A DNA stretch of 64,000 nt from Paenibacillus sp. EZ-K15 (GCF_002573715.1 NZ_PDHM01000020.1:175877-239876); one strand, 5' to 3'; positions 18,097-27,536 are shown, numbered from the stretch's first letter. Numbers and translations: made by a program. Notes: a model not told the origin generated them from the letters alone.

Positions 18097-19860
18097 CTAT
18101 TCCCCAGTCTGGAACTGTTTCTTGGCCCACTCCACATAGGAAGGATGGTTTCGGATCAATTCCTCATGCGTCCCGCTTCCCGTAATATGACCCTTCTCCA
18201 GAACAATAATCTGGTCCGCCTCGACGACAGTCGATAAACGGTGGGCAATGACCACGGTCGTACGCTCGACCATCAGATTGTTCAGCGCCTTCTGCACTTC
18301 ATGCTCGGAGTCGCTGTCCAGGCTTGCCGTCGCTTCATCTAGAAGCAGGATATCCGGCTTTCGCAGCAGCGCCCTTGCAATCGCCACGCGTTGACGCTGA
18401 CCTCCGGATAACTGGATGCCTCGCTCCCCAACCTCCGTGTCATATCCTCTCGGCAGTGCCTCGATAAATCCCTCTGCATAGGCAAGCCTCGCCGCTTCGG
18501 CAATTTCCCCGTCGGAGACCGGCTCCTCACGTCCATAGATGATATTGTCCCGAATCGTTCCGGTCATCAGCGGGCTGTCCTGGGACACATACCCGAGCTT
18601 CCGCCGCCAGGACTCCAAAGTATAATCGCGGATCGCTTCCGAGCCAAAATAGATTTCCCCGCCGGATGCCGCGTAGAACCGCTCAATCAAGGAGAACACC
18701 GTGGTTTTGCCGCTGCCGCTGGGTCCTACCAGAGCGGTAACCTTCTTGGCAGGAATCGAAAAGGATACCCTGGACAGAATAGTCTCGCCTTCATGATAAG
18801 CAAACGTCACCTCTTTAAATTCAACATCCCGATGCCCTTCCGGTGCCATGCGCACCGCACGATCGTCGCTCTCCGGCTCATATTCGAGGATAAGTCGCAA
18901 TCTCTCGGTCGCCGCCATCACTTTTTGGAGCTGGGAATAGAAAGTGGCAAACTGGCTGAAAGGAAACATGATCTGGAACAGCAGCAGAATAAACGATACC
19001 AGTTCGCCTGCACTGAGTGCCCCTGAAGAGACGCGAACGCCGCCGTATCCGATGATGACCACCAGCAGCACGACCATGACCATCGACATCAACGGAATCA
19101 GGACCGAATTGATCTTGGCTTCCTTCATGCCGAATCGGTACAGGCTGTCCATATCGTCATACCCGCTTTTCTCCTCCCTCCGTTCTGCATTGGAGGCTTT
19201 CACCAGGCGGATCTCGCCGATCACCTGGGTCAGCATGGCGGACAGCTGTGCCAGCTGTCCATACATACTGATGGAGATTTTGTACATCTTCCCGCCAATG
19301 GGCATTAATATGCCGAACCCTACCGGAACGGCAATCAGGATGATGAGGGTCATCCGCCAATCCAAGTAAAACAAGATTGCAACGGCCCCCAAAACGGTCA
19401 ATAGATTCGAGCAAAAAGCAATCAAATGATCCGTGATCAGCGTCTTCACTTCGTTTGTATCGTTGGTCACCCGGCTCATCGTTTCTGCCGAGCGATGCTT
19501 GTCAAAGAACCGAACCGGCAAGGCCAGCACCTTGGTCCAGAGCCGTTTCCGAATTTTGTTCACCGTCTGGTTCCCGACATAGGCAAGCATATAATAGGAA
19601 AGTCCGCTCGCCACGGCTTCCAGCAGGAACAGAACGGCCAAAAAGCCGACCATGCGAATATTGAACGAATCTGCCGCAAAATTATCGATGAATTGGCCGG
19701 TGATGAGCGGGACGACCAGTCCCGTCACCGCACCAACCAAACTGAGCACGATGGCCAGAAAGAGCACCAGCTTCGGGATACCCGAAGAACGCAGCAGCTT
19801 AATAAAATATCGAATCGTGGTTTTTGTAACCTTACCCTTCTCTTCTACGGTTTGCTCCAT
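18097..19860 (-). CDS. ABC exporter, fused membrane and ATPase (BmrA/LmrA type)
   Basis: A 587-residue half-transporter expected to work as a homodimer for multidrug or lipid export. Six membrane helices span about 30-320; the nucleotide-binding domain follows with Walker A GPSGSGKTT, the signature LSGGQRQR, Walker B ILLLDEATASLD and the H-loop IAHRLST. It lies 30 bases after the UvrA-like gene on the same strand, so both are probably co-transcribed. UvrA2-type proteins and exporters often pair in resistance to DNA-damaging antibiotics. Confidence 0.92.
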   Translation of the reverse strand: MEQTVEEKGKVTKTTIRYFIKLLRSSGIPKLVLFLAIVLSLVGAVTGLVVPLITGQFIDNFAADSFNIRMVGFLAVLFLLEAVASGLSYYMLAYVGNQTVNKIRKRLWTKVLALPVRFFDKHRSAETMSRVTNDTNEVKTLITDHLIAFCSNLLTVLGAVAILFYLDWRMTLIILIAVPVGFGILMPIGGKMYKISISMYGQLAQLSAMLTQVIGEIRLVKASNAERREEKSGYDDMDSLYRFGMKEAKINSVLIPLMSMVMVVLLVVIIGYGGVRVSSGALSAGELVSFILLLFQIMFPFSQFATFYSQLQKVMAATERLRLILEYEPESDDRAVRMAPEGHRDVEFKEVTFAYHEGETILSRVSFSIPAKKVTALVGPSGSGKTTVFSLIERFYAASGGEIYFGSEAIRDYTLESWRRKLGYVSQDSPLMTGTIRDNIIYGREEPVSDGEIAEAARLAYAEGFIEALPRGYDTEVGERGIQLSGGQRQRVAIARALLRKPDILLLDEATASLDSDSEHEVQKALNNLMVERTTVVIAHRLSTVVEADQIIVLEKGHITGSGTHEELIRNHPSYVEWAKKQFQTGE

Positions 19861-19890
19861 ATGGAATTCCTCCCTTTTCTCATCCAGCCG

Positions 19891-22392
19891 TCACATATAG
19901 ATTTCATTGATAAAACGGCCGGTAAACGAGGCTTCCACAGCCGCCACTTCCTCAGGCGTTCCTGTTGCCACGACAGACCCGCCGGCATCTCCTCCGCCAG
20001 GCCCGATATCGATGATCCAATCCGAATGCCAGATCAGGTCCAGATTGTGCTCAACCAAAATGACGGTGTTCCCCGCATCTACCAAGCGGTTGAGCAGAAC
20101 GAGCAGCTGCTGGACATCTCCAGGGTGAAGCCCGGTTGAAGGTTCATCCAGCAAATACAGCGTGTGGTTTTTGGTCTTCTTGCTCAATTCCTTGGCCAAT
20201 TTAATCCGCTGCCCTTCACCGCCGGATAAGGTACTCACCGATTGCCCCCACTTCAAATACCCAAGTCCGACATCGCAGAGCAGCTGGGTCAATTCCATTA
20301 TTTTCGGCCGATCCTCCAGAATCGACAGACTTTCCTCAATCGTCATATCCAAAATGTCGGAGATGGTGTAACCGTTATAGGTCACGCGCAAAACCTCATC
20401 CTTAAACCGCTTGCCTTTGCAATCCGGGCAACGAACTTCCAGCTCCGGAAGGAAGTGCATATGCACGGACACGACGCCAAGGCCTTGGCAAGTCTCGCAT
20501 CGCCCTCCTTGCGTGTTAAAGGAAAAGTGCTTGGCCGTCAAATGACTCTCCTTAGCTTCAGGCAAGCTGGCGTACCAGTTTCTGATATGGGTGTAAACAT
20601 CGGTATACGTAGCAATGTTGGAGCGCTGCATTCGGGATACCGGCGATTGGTCAACCGTAATCAGCTGCCCTACCGATTCCCAACCCGTGATGGCCTTGCA
20701 GCCGATTGGAGTTGATTGATCGCTTCCGGATTCCGCCAGAAGATCAAACAATAGCGTGGATTTACCAGATCCCGATACACCTGTCACCGATATGAGACAG
20801 CCGAGCGGGAAAGAGGTCGTGATATGTTTCAGATTTCTCAAATGTGCATCCTCGATCGTCAGCAGGCTTCCATTTCCAGCCCTGCGCTGACTCGGTGCGT
20901 TAAGCATCGTGTTTTCCCTGAAGTAGGATCCGGTCACGGACGTGGGATTTTGGATTAATTCCTCCAGCGTTCCTTGACCGACGACCGTGCCGCCCATCGT
21001 TCCCGCGCCCGGTCCGATATCAATGATATGGTCAGCGGCCCGCATCACTTCCTCGTCATGCTCGATGACGAGCACGGTGTTACCCAGATCCCTCAGTTGT
21101 TTCAGAACCTGGATAAGTCCCCTGGTATCTTTGGGATGCAGCCCCGTTGTCGGTTCGTCCAAAATGTACAGCACCCCCGTGAGGCCTGATCCCAAAATCG
21201 ATGCGAGCCGAAGCCTCTGAGCTTCCCCGCCTGACATCGTCACGACCTGCCTTTCCATGGACATGTAACCCAGCCCGACATCCATAATGCGTTTTAGTCT
21301 CACGACGGAATCATGAATGAGCGGTTCCACAATCGTTAATTGATCCTCCGTCAGCTTCTTCAGCAGCGCCTCCATCCAATTCAAGGCCTCCCCGATCGAC
21401 CAGGCGTTGACTTCGTTAATAGAGACTCCATCTACCCGGACGCGGCGGCTGTCCTCCTTCAGCTTCGTACCCTGACAATCCGGACAGACATGCTCATGAA
21501 ACAGGGACGCTTCGCCGGATTCGCTCCCCTTCTCCCGGTACCTTCTCCATATCCCGGTGACGACGCCCTCATACTTGCCTTGCCCTACGGACTTCGGCGG
21601 CTTTATCTCAGGAAAATGCCGGCTGAACTGCTCGCTCTCTACGCCGTAATACAGGAGATCACGCTGAACCTCGTCATAGTCCCGAAGCGGCATGAACTCA
21701 TCGAATGCGAATCCATAATACTTGGCTGCCGCTTTCAGAATGCTGGTGTTATAATTGGTAAGAGCGCTGTACCACATTGCCACCCCGCCGTCTCTTAAGC
21801 TTAATTCCGGACGGAACACGGCATCCATGTTCAGACTCACCGTTTGACCGAGTCCGCTGCATGTTTCGCATGCGCCTTCCGGCTTGTTAAAGGAAAAATG
21901 CGACATCGTCAATTTTTCGAGACCATAGCCGCATCGCCTACAATGAACCGTCTCGTGGGAATCACTGATCTCTTCCTCATCCGCTAGCCCGTGATAGGCT
22001 TCTCCGTCCACATGAGGCATCACCGTATCGCCACACGACGGACATGTACGTTCACCAAGCTTGGCAAACAGAATTCGCAGCAGCGTGTAGATATCCGTCA
22101 CCGTTCCGATGGTGGATCTTGGGTTCCGGTTCGTAATGTGCTGTCCCACGCTGATCGACGGGGAGAGACCTTCAATCGAATCCACCTTCGGCTTGCTGAC
22201 CGAGTCCGACACCATGCCCATGGATTCCATGTACTGCCGCTGGCACTCCCGCTGCAGCGTATCCATCGCAAGCGTGGACTTACCCGAGCCGGACGGCCCT
22301 GTCATAACAACCAATTTGTACTTCGGGATTTCAAGCGAAACATTCTTCAGGTTGTTCTCCCGGGCACCGCGAATTTTAATCGTTCCTTCCAT
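19891..22392 (-). CDS. UvrA-like excinuclease ATPase, UvrA2/DrrC type
   Basis: An 833-residue UvrA homologue, shorter than the canonical protein of about 950. Both ABC modules are visible: GPSGSGKST near residue 33, LDEPTTGLHP and MSGGEAQRLRL in the first; GVSGSGKST, LSGGEGQRIKLA and LDEPSTGLHPG in the second. Zinc-binding CxxC pairs occur (CPSCGD, CRRCG, CETCSG, CPDCQG, CETCQG, CPDCKG). The shorter length fits the UvrA2 class, which lacks part of the UvrB-interaction region and protects against DNA-binding drugs. AGGAGG seven bases before the ATG at 22392 fixes the start, although the frame is open upstream. First gene of an operon with the ABC exporter. Confidence 0.9.
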   Translation of the reverse strand: MEGTIKIRGARENNLKNVSLEIPKYKLVVMTGPSGSGKSTLAMDTLQRECQRQYMESMGMVSDSVSKPKVDSIEGLSPSISVGQHITNRNPRSTIGTVTDIYTLLRILFAKLGERTCPSCGDTVMPHVDGEAYHGLADEEEISDSHETVHCRRCGYGLEKLTMSHFSFNKPEGACETCSGLGQTVSLNMDAVFRPELSLRDGGVAMWYSALTNYNTSILKAAAKYYGFAFDEFMPLRDYDEVQRDLLYYGVESEQFSRHFPEIKPPKSVGQGKYEGVVTGIWRRYREKGSESGEASLFHEHVCPDCQGTKLKEDSRRVRVDGVSINEVNAWSIGEALNWMEALLKKLTEDQLTIVEPLIHDSVVRLKRIMDVGLGYMSMERQVVTMSGGEAQRLRLASILGSGLTGVLYILDEPTTGLHPKDTRGLIQVLKQLRDLGNTVLVIEHDEEVMRAADHIIDIGPGAGTMGGTVVGQGTLEELIQNPTSVTGSYFRENTMLNAPSQRRAGNGSLLTIEDAHLRNLKHITTSFPLGCLISVTGVSGSGKSTLLFDLLAESGSDQSTPIGCKAITGWESVGQLITVDQSPVSRMQRSNIATYTDVYTHIRNWYASLPEAKESHLTAKHFSFNTQGGRCETCQGLGVVSVHMHFLPELEVRCPDCKGKRFKDEVLRVTYNGYTISDILDMTIEESLSILEDRPKIMELTQLLCDVGLGYLKWGQSVSTLSGGEGQRIKLAKELSKKTKNHTLYLLDEPSTGLHPGDVQQLLVLLNRLVDAGNTVILVEHNLDLIWHSDWIIDIGPGGGDAGGSVVATGTPEEVAAVEASFTGRFINEIYM

Positions 22393-22438
22393 TTTCGAAC
22401 CTCCTAAAAGTTTTATGGAGCATAACTTCATTGGAACA

Positions 22439-22540
22439 CTTCGCAATAAAACTCGCCTCAAAAGCATACTCTTCGTTTTGTCTGGCTTAGCTTCCATGAG
22501 AATCTTCGCAATCAAACTCGCTTCGAAAACATACTCTTTC
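22439..22540 (-). repeat. Direct repeat in the UvrA2 leader
   Basis: Two copies of a 36-37 bp unit (22439-22474 and 22504-22540, offset 65 bases) share CTTCGCAAT, AAACTCGC and CATACTCTT with a few differences. AGCTTCCA and TGGAAGCT form an inverted pair around the second copy. Read on the minus strand both copies could encode the same short peptide, EYxFEASxIAK. It is probably a dispersed intergenic repeat, or a leader. Confidence 0.5.
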
Positions 22541-22701
22541 ATTGTGGAAGCTAGCTCCATACCTCATTTTACAAACCCATCTTACAACATTGATGCAAGT
22601 ACAAAATTCCAAACCAAAAAAGGTTGATCTATCGCCGTTTTCGAAATCAAAAGCCGTCACGGAGCTTGAAGGTTTATGTATAATGTTTGATGCCGTTTCA
22701 T

Positions 22702-22730
22702 TTGTGTAAACACAGCATTGACTATATAAT
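22702..22730 (+). promoter_or_regulatory. Promoter of the CGNR gene
   Basis: TTGTGT (22702-22707) and a consensus TATAAT (22725-22730) are 17 bases apart, 48 bases before the start codon. GTGTAAACAC just after the -35 is palindromic. Confidence 0.5.
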
Positions 22731-22777
22731 GGGCTACAAATAAGTACTTATCGTATGTTCTGAGGAGAGCATTACCT

Positions 22778-23404
22778 ATGCCGAAAAAAATCGCACCCGA
22801 ATTTTATTTTATTGGCAACCATCCTATACTGGATTTCGTCAATACCAAGATCGCTGTCAACGGTCAGCCGCTGGATTTGCTTGATACATTCGACTCTTTA
22901 TTGGATTGGATGGTTAAGGCTAACCTGCTGTCCGAGGTAGAGCGTAACTTGCGCAAGGCGGTATGGATTGGCTCCGAGGAGGAAGCCGGAATCGTGGAGG
23001 CCGCCAGATTGCTCCGTGACCACCTCTTTAATCTGATTCAGCCGGGCAGTGTGAACGAAACCTCAACGGAGGCAAGCCTACAGTTTGTCAATGGGCTGCT
23101 GCAGGAGCAAATCATTCGCACAACGCTTGTGGCAGAAGGCAACATGTACAGCCGCAAAAGCCGGATGCTGTTTCGCAAGCCGCTGGATCTGTTGACCCCG
23201 GTCGCCGCCTCTGCCGTTGATTTTTTAACTACCTATGACCTGAAACTGGTGAAAAAATGCGAAAATCCGGCGTGCGTGCTTCGCTTTTACGACAATAGCA
23301 AAAACGGCACAAGGCGCTGGTGCAGCCCCAAAACATGCGGAAACCGCATGAAGGTCGCTGCCTATCTGGAGCGTCAGAAACAGCAGCAAATGAAGGAATC
23401 TTAG
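22778..23404 (+). CDS. CGNR zinc-finger regulator (ABATE domain protein)
   Basis: A 208-residue protein: an N-terminal ABATE-type domain beginning with FIGNHPILDFVNT and a C-terminal CGNR zinc finger (about 165-200) with CENPAC and RRWCSPKTCGNRMK, the four cysteines expected to bind zinc. Such proteins are presumed stress-linked transcription regulators. It is divergent from the UvrA2-exporter operon and could control it (inference). A terminator overlaps its stop codon. Confidence 0.87.
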   Translation: MPKKIAPEFYFIGNHPILDFVNTKIAVNGQPLDLLDTFDSLLDWMVKANLLSEVERNLRKAVWIGSEEEAGIVEAARLLRDHLFNLIQPGSVNETSTEASLQFVNGLLQEQIIRTTLVAEGNMYSRKSRMLFRKPLDLLTPVAASAVDFLTTYDLKLVKKCENPACVLRFYDNSKNGTRRWCSPKTCGNRMKVAAYLERQKQQQMKES

Positions 23405-23430
23405 ATAAACCCTCTAAGATTCCTTTTTTT
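23393..23430 (+). terminator. Terminator of the CGNR gene
   Basis: A perfect 11-bp stem (GGAATCTTAGA with TCTAAGATTCC) around TAAACCC, followed by seven T. It includes the stop codon. Confidence 0.85.
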
Positions 23431-23612
23431 AATACCCAAAATTATACTTTACAGGTTAAAAAACGAATTATATAATACCCTTAAATCATTAATGATGGTT
23501 AATAAAATAAAGGAGGTGGTGTTTTCTTCTTCTCATGACGACCAGTCAAAAGGATCTACATAACAATCGCATCATAAAAAAACGCAGGTAAATTCAAGGA
23601 GGTATTTATCAG

Positions 23613-24485
23613 ATGAATCATAAAATCCAGTATCACACGGCCCAAATCGAAGGCTTGGACATTTTTTACCGTGAAGCAGGGACCCCCGGCTCGCCTGTTG
23701 TATTACTTCTGCATGGTTTCCCGACTTCCAGTCAAATGTATCGTCAATTGATGCCGGCTCTTGCCGAACAGTATCATGTGATTGCACCTGATTATCCCGG
23801 ATTTGGATACAGCAGCGCACCTGACCATGATCAATTCCAGTATAGCTTTGACCATTTCAGTCAGCTCATCGAGGAATTGCTCGCCCAATTAAATATCCAG
23901 AGCTTCTACGTCTACCTTATGGATTACGGTGCACCCGTGGGGTTCCGGATTGCAGCACGCCATCCCGAGCAGGTTCGGGGGCTGATCATCCAGAATGGAA
24001 ATGCCTACGAGGAGGGGCTCGAAGAATTCTGGAATCCCATTAAAGCGTACTGGGAAGATCCCGCGAATTCGGATAAACGCGAGGCTCTGCGCTGGTTAAC
24101 CAGCATCGAGGCAACGAAGTGGCAGTATACGCATGGCGTCCATGATACCTCCTTCATTAGCCCGGACACCTACACGCTGGATCAAGCGCTGCTTGACCGC
24201 CCCGGTAACCAGGAAATTCAGCTGGATTTGTTCCTGGATTACGGATCGAATCCTCCTTTATATCCGGCCTGGCAGCAATATTTCCGCGATGCGCAGCCAC
24301 CGACCCTTATCGTGTGGGGGCAAGGCGACCACATCTTCCCTGAGAATGGGGCCCATCCGTATCTGCGGGATCTGCCCGATGCCGAGCTTCACATCCTGAA
24401 GGATGCCGGGCATTTTGCGTTGGAATCACATGGACCGGAAATCATCGGATATATCCGCGCATTTTTGGAACGTCAATCATCATGA
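23613..24485 (+). CDS. Alpha/beta hydrolase, haloalkane dehalogenase/epoxide hydrolase-like
   Basis: A 290-residue alpha/beta hydrolase. The oxyanion-hole motif LLHGFPTSS (about 33-41), the nucleophile elbow LMDYGAPVG with Asp in the nucleophile position (about residue 104), a late acid in WGQGDHIFP and the catalytic His in DAGHFALE are visible. Asp as nucleophile points to dehalogenases or epoxide hydrolases rather than esterases. The substrate is unknown. A GGAGGT precedes the ATG. Upstream at 23512-23591 another strong AGGAGGTG is followed by tiny frames of 14-18 codons, a possible leader peptide. Confidence 0.85.
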   Translation: MNHKIQYHTAQIEGLDIFYREAGTPGSPVVLLLHGFPTSSQMYRQLMPALAEQYHVIAPDYPGFGYSSAPDHDQFQYSFDHFSQLIEELLAQLNIQSFYVYLMDYGAPVGFRIAARHPEQVRGLIIQNGNAYEEGLEEFWNPIKAYWEDPANSDKREALRWLTSIEATKWQYTHGVHDTSFISPDTYTLDQALLDRPGNQEIQLDLFLDYGSNPPLYPAWQQYFRDAQPPTLIVWGQGDHIFPENGAHPYLRDLPDAELHILKDAGHFALESHGPEIIGYIRAFLERQSS

Positions 24486-24605
24486 TATGGATCCAGACGA
24501 TCGTTTCGTTATTTTCCCAGCAGGCTTTCCATTGACCGTTCTTCATGATACAATCCCCCAGGAAAAAGGATGCAGGCAGATCCGTATGAGGTAAGGGGGA
24601 ACGTC

Positions 24606-25307
24606 ATGGGTATCAGACCAATTGATATCGCCAAGAAATTGGGGATTACCACAAGTGCGCTCAAGCACTACGAGCAATGGGGGATTGTTCCTCCCGCGAA
24701 GCGTGCTCCGAACGGATACCGGATATATACCGAGGAGCATGCCGCTTACTTTGAATGCATAAGGGCCATGTTTCCCGGTTTCGGCGTAGACGTTACGAAG
24801 CAAGTGATGGTCAAGCTGCAGGAGAGCGAGCTGGATGAAGCGCTCTGGATCGTAAATGAGGTCCAAGCCAATCTCCAGCAGGATAAAATCCTAACGGAGC
24901 GGACCATCCGCATTCTGGAAACCGAGCAGCTTGACGTTGTCGATACCCGTGGCCGAAAAAGAGAGCTGACCATCGGGGAGGTTGCGGCCGAGACCGGCGT
25001 TCCCACCTCGGCCATCCGCCACTGGGAGAAGGAAGGCGTACTTCATCTGCCTCGGGATCGGGAAAACGGCTATCGGAAGTTCGATGGCGCCCAGATCCGG
25101 CAGATCATGATCATTCGGATTCTCCGCTCAGCGAATTACCCGCTGGAGGTCATCAAGGATGTACTGCATGAACTCGAGCATCATCAAGTCGATAACGCCA
25201 GACGGGTGCTCAAGGACACGCTGGTATACCTCAACTACCGCAACCATAACCAAATACGCGGCGTGCACTATCTATATCAGCTGTGCCAAGTTCTGAAATT
25301 AATGTAA
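24606..25307 (+). CDS. MerR-family regulator with two MerR helix-turn-helix domains
   Basis: A 233-residue protein with two successive MerR-type DNA-binding motifs in one chain: IDIAKKLGITTSALKHYEQWGIVPPAKR (about 5-32, shown here in pieces) and TIGEVAAETGVPTSAIRHWEKEG (about 120-142), each followed by the usual second wing. The first is followed by a long helical segment, the second by a C-terminal helix. The ATG at 24606, six bases after AAGGGGG, is preferred over an upstream frame. A chain with two MerR domains might bind DNA as a monomer or bridge two sites. It follows the hydrolase on the same strand with 120 bases between. Confidence 0.85.
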   Translation: MGIRPIDIAKKLGITTSALKHYEQWGIVPPAKRAPNGYRIYTEEHAAYFECIRAMFPGFGVDVTKQVMVKLQESELDEALWIVNEVQANLQQDKILTERTIRILETEQLDVVDTRGRKRELTIGEVAAETGVPTSAIRHWEKEGVLHLPRDRENGYRKFDGAQIRQIMIIRILRSANYPLEVIKDVLHELEHHQVDNARRVLKDTLVYLNYRNHNQIRGVHYLYQLCQVLKLM

Positions 25308-25342
25308 GGCCCATTCCCCATTCACTCTGTGGTTTAACATAC

Positions 25343-25386
25343 AAAAAAAACAATCGCGGATGATCTACATCCGTGATTGTTTTTTT
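25343..25386. terminator. Bidirectional terminator between the MerR and lipoprotein genes
   Basis: A stem of CAATCGCGGATG with CATCCGTGATTG, with A8 before and T7 after, serving both convergent genes. Confidence 0.8.
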
Positions 25387-25492
25387 GATCCTTGATCACT
25401 ATATATTAGGGAGACTCAAAGAGTTTCACCGATTATCCAAGAGGTTATCTCGTTATGGAATTTGGCAAGTGCTCTTAGCTATCATGTGCCGC

Positions 25493-26386
25493 TTATGGAT
25501 TAACTTTGATGGAACCAAGGGCGGTCGTCAGGGATATTTTCGCTCCGCCGCCGTTTATGTCACTCTGACCCCGGCTTGCTCCAGTAATCTGTCCAAGCTC
25601 GGTTTCGGTATCCAGCGTGTATTTCATGGACGGCGCAAACATGGCTGTGATACTGCCTGCCGATGTGTTGGCTGTCAGCGTGCTGTCCTTATCGATCTGC
25701 TCAAGGTCCAGCTTCACGCTGCCCGCTTCGGATACGATCTTGGAATTGCCCGTGATTTCCGTTTTGGCGAGCTGAATTTCCCCGGCTCCCAACTGAAGTT
25801 CAAAATCCCCCTTCAATTCGTTCACCCGAATCTTCCCAACATCATTCTTTATGCGGATATGCTGCAGGTCTTCCGGTACTTCGATTACATAATCTATCAT
25901 GAATCCGGAGTCGCCAAATTGCTTCTGCGACCAATCCCATAAACTCTTGCTGGAGTCCTCCATAGGGTGCGTTCTTAATTCCAGGATGTCGTCCTTGAGC
26001 GTAAAGGAAGTAGCGGCCTGCTCCGTAACCTGGGTACGAATGTTGTCATTCTTGAAGAAGCCTTCGTTAAACCACACCGTCGTTTTCACTTTGATCTCAT
26101 CACCGGGTACAGCGATGAGCTCAACATTGCCTACAGCATGGTCGATGGCCAGTCCCTCGGCTGTGCCGACTTCCTGAGCCGTCGTCAACTCGAACTCTTT
26201 CCCTTCCCGCTTTACATGATCACTAATAGCAAGCGCTGAATCGCCGGCCATATTCCCGACTTGTGCCAATTGATCAAGCTCCCGCTTTACTGCTTCCTCC
26301 GCATTATTAGCGGCATCGCATCCTACCAGGACAGCAAATATCAACAACGATGAGATCTTTACTGCCATCATACTCTGTTTTCTCAT
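25493..26386 (-). CDS. DUF4097-type beta-helix lipoprotein
   Basis: A 297-residue lipoprotein: lipobox VLVGC (Cys23), a short helical segment, then a long beta-repeat region of the DUF4097/putative adhesin kind (ENV... IRVNELKGDFELQLGAGEIQL, SEAGSVKLDLEQ in short pieces). The start at 26386 has GGAGG five bases upstream; the frame is open for 57 further codons without a ribosome site. Surface-exposed on the membrane; function unknown. Related proteins often accompany stress-sensing systems. Confidence 0.8.
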   Translation of the reverse strand: MRKQSMMAVKISSLLIFAVLVGCDAANNAEEAVKRELDQLAQVGNMAGDSALAISDHVKREGKEFELTTAQEVGTAEGLAIDHAVGNVELIAVPGDEIKVKTTVWFNEGFFKNDNIRTQVTEQAATSFTLKDDILELRTHPMEDSSKSLWDWSQKQFGDSGFMIDYVIEVPEDLQHIRIKNDVGKIRVNELKGDFELQLGAGEIQLAKTEITGNSKIVSEAGSVKLDLEQIDKDSTLTANTSAGSITAMFAPSMKYTLDTETELGQITGASRGQSDINGGGAKISLTTALGSIKVNP

Positions 26387-26449
26387 AAAATCCTCCACGT
26401 CATTTCTCTTTATGTATATTTCCATTATATCGTGAAGGAAAAAGTTAAC

Positions 26450-26612
26450 ACGCTGCCACGGACCAGTTTCTTCCTGGACCTTAGTCTGGGACCCCTCCTC
26501 CGTCTTTTGTATGACGCCGCGTGTACGAATCATGCCTCCAATCGCTGTCGCCCCCAAATTTCAATCATTGTTTGGTAACGGTAGAAATTCGGGGACAAAG
26601 GCGACCGCTTCC
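26450..26612. repeat. Composite palindromic intergenic element, copy 1
   Basis: A degenerate terminator-like part (26450-26500) leads into GTGTACGAATC (26521-26531), ATCGCTGT and GCCCCCAAATTTC, then an imperfect complement GAAATTCGGGG at 26584-26594. The same order of blocks recurs at 28557-28715. Confidence 0.55.
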
Positions 26613-26615
26613 ATC

Positions 26616-27536
26616 TCATGGCTGGTCTATCCGCAGCACGACCTTCCCCCGAACATGGCCGGACTCCACGGTGCGATGCGCTTCTGCCGCTTCGCTCAGC
26701 GAAAACGTCCGGGACACATGGATCTGCAGATTCCCTTGTTCATATAATTGAACCAGTTCGGCCAATCGATCCTTGGATCGCTGACTGCGGATCGCGCGAA
26801 CGCCCAGTTCTTCTACCCGATCAAAAGCTACAATCGTGCCGATGCGACTCCGGTCGCCGACAAGCTCCAACGAGGCCAGCAGCGCTTCTTCGCCAGCTGC
26901 ATCCAGCGCAGCACTCACTCCCTCGGGGGCTGCCGGCTTAACCCGGTCTACAAGACCCGGGCCATAAACAACAGGAACTGCACCCAGTGAACGAAGATAA
27001 TCATGATTTCGCTCGCTTGCCGTTCCGATGACCCGGGCTCCCCAGGCACGAGCGATTTGGACGGCGAAAGAACCGACGCCACCTGCTGCTGCATGAATCA
27101 GAACGGTATCGCCTTCACCTATTCCTAACGCCTGAAGAGCCGTATGGGCAGTTTGCCCAGATGCAGTCAGCACGCCCGCTTCTTCCCACGGCATGGAATC
27201 CGGCTTGCGTACAACTTGATCTGTCCTGACTACCACATACTCCGCGTAGCAGGCGAGTAAAGACCAGCCAATGACGTTCTCTCCAACCTCAAAGTCGGTG
27301 ACCCCCTCACCTACCTGATCTATCGTCCCAGCGAACTCATTGCCAAGAATTTGCGGCATCCGCAATGTCACATTAGGCGGAGCCCAGCCGCTTCCCCTTA
27401 TCCCGCAGTCGGCAGGCTGTACCCCGGCTGCCTTGACTTTAACTCTTATCTGACCGTTACCGGCCTGAGGATCTTCAAATTCCAAAACACGCAGGACATC
27501 CGGCGGTCCAATCGTACTAAACGCTACGGCTTTCAT
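26616..27536 (-). CDS. NADP-dependent quinone oxidoreductase-like (MDR family)
   Basis: A 306-residue zinc-independent medium-chain dehydrogenase/reductase. GroES-like N-terminal domain (MKAVAFSTIGPPDVLRV), then the Rossmann domain with HAAAGGVGSFAVQIA (about 145-159) and GARVIGTAS. No catalytic zinc ligands are evident, which fits the quinone oxidoreductase branch. The ATG at 27536 is preferred because the first in-frame ATG (27545) overlaps the GGA of the ribosome site. It is divergent from a LysR gene that probably controls it; function perhaps detoxification of quinones or enals. Confidence 0.88.
   Translation of the reverse strand: MKAVAFSTIGPPDVLRVLEFEDPQAGNGQIRVKVKAAGVQPADCGIRGSGWAPPNVTLRMPQILGNEFAGTIDQVGEGVTDFEVGENVIGWSLLACYAEYVVVRTDQVVRKPDSMPWEEAGVLTASGQTAHTALQALGIGEGDTVLIHAAAGGVGSFAVQIARAWGARVIGTASERNHDYLRSLGAVPVVYGPGLVDRVKPAAPEGVSAALDAAGEEALLASLELVGDRSRIGTIVAFDRVEELGVRAIRSQRSKDRLAELVQLYEQGNLQIHVSRTFSLSEAAEAHRTVESGHVRGKVVLRIDQP

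Larger units (their letters stand above)
22393..22777. other. Divergent intergenic region upstream of the UvrA2 gene
   Basis: 385 bases between divergent genes. They hold the degenerate direct repeat at 22439-22540 near the UvrA2 gene, an AT-rich middle without genes, and a promoter for the CGNR gene at 22702-22730. Confidence 0.6.

Noticed and set aside
19426..20139. Long plus-strand frame antisense to the ABC exporter and UvrA2 genes
   Set aside because: It lies opposite two secure genes and shows no family motifs.
22393..22560. N-terminal extension of UvrA2 by 56 codons
   Set aside because: A strong AGGAGG and ATG at 22392 give the family start; the extension is repeat DNA.
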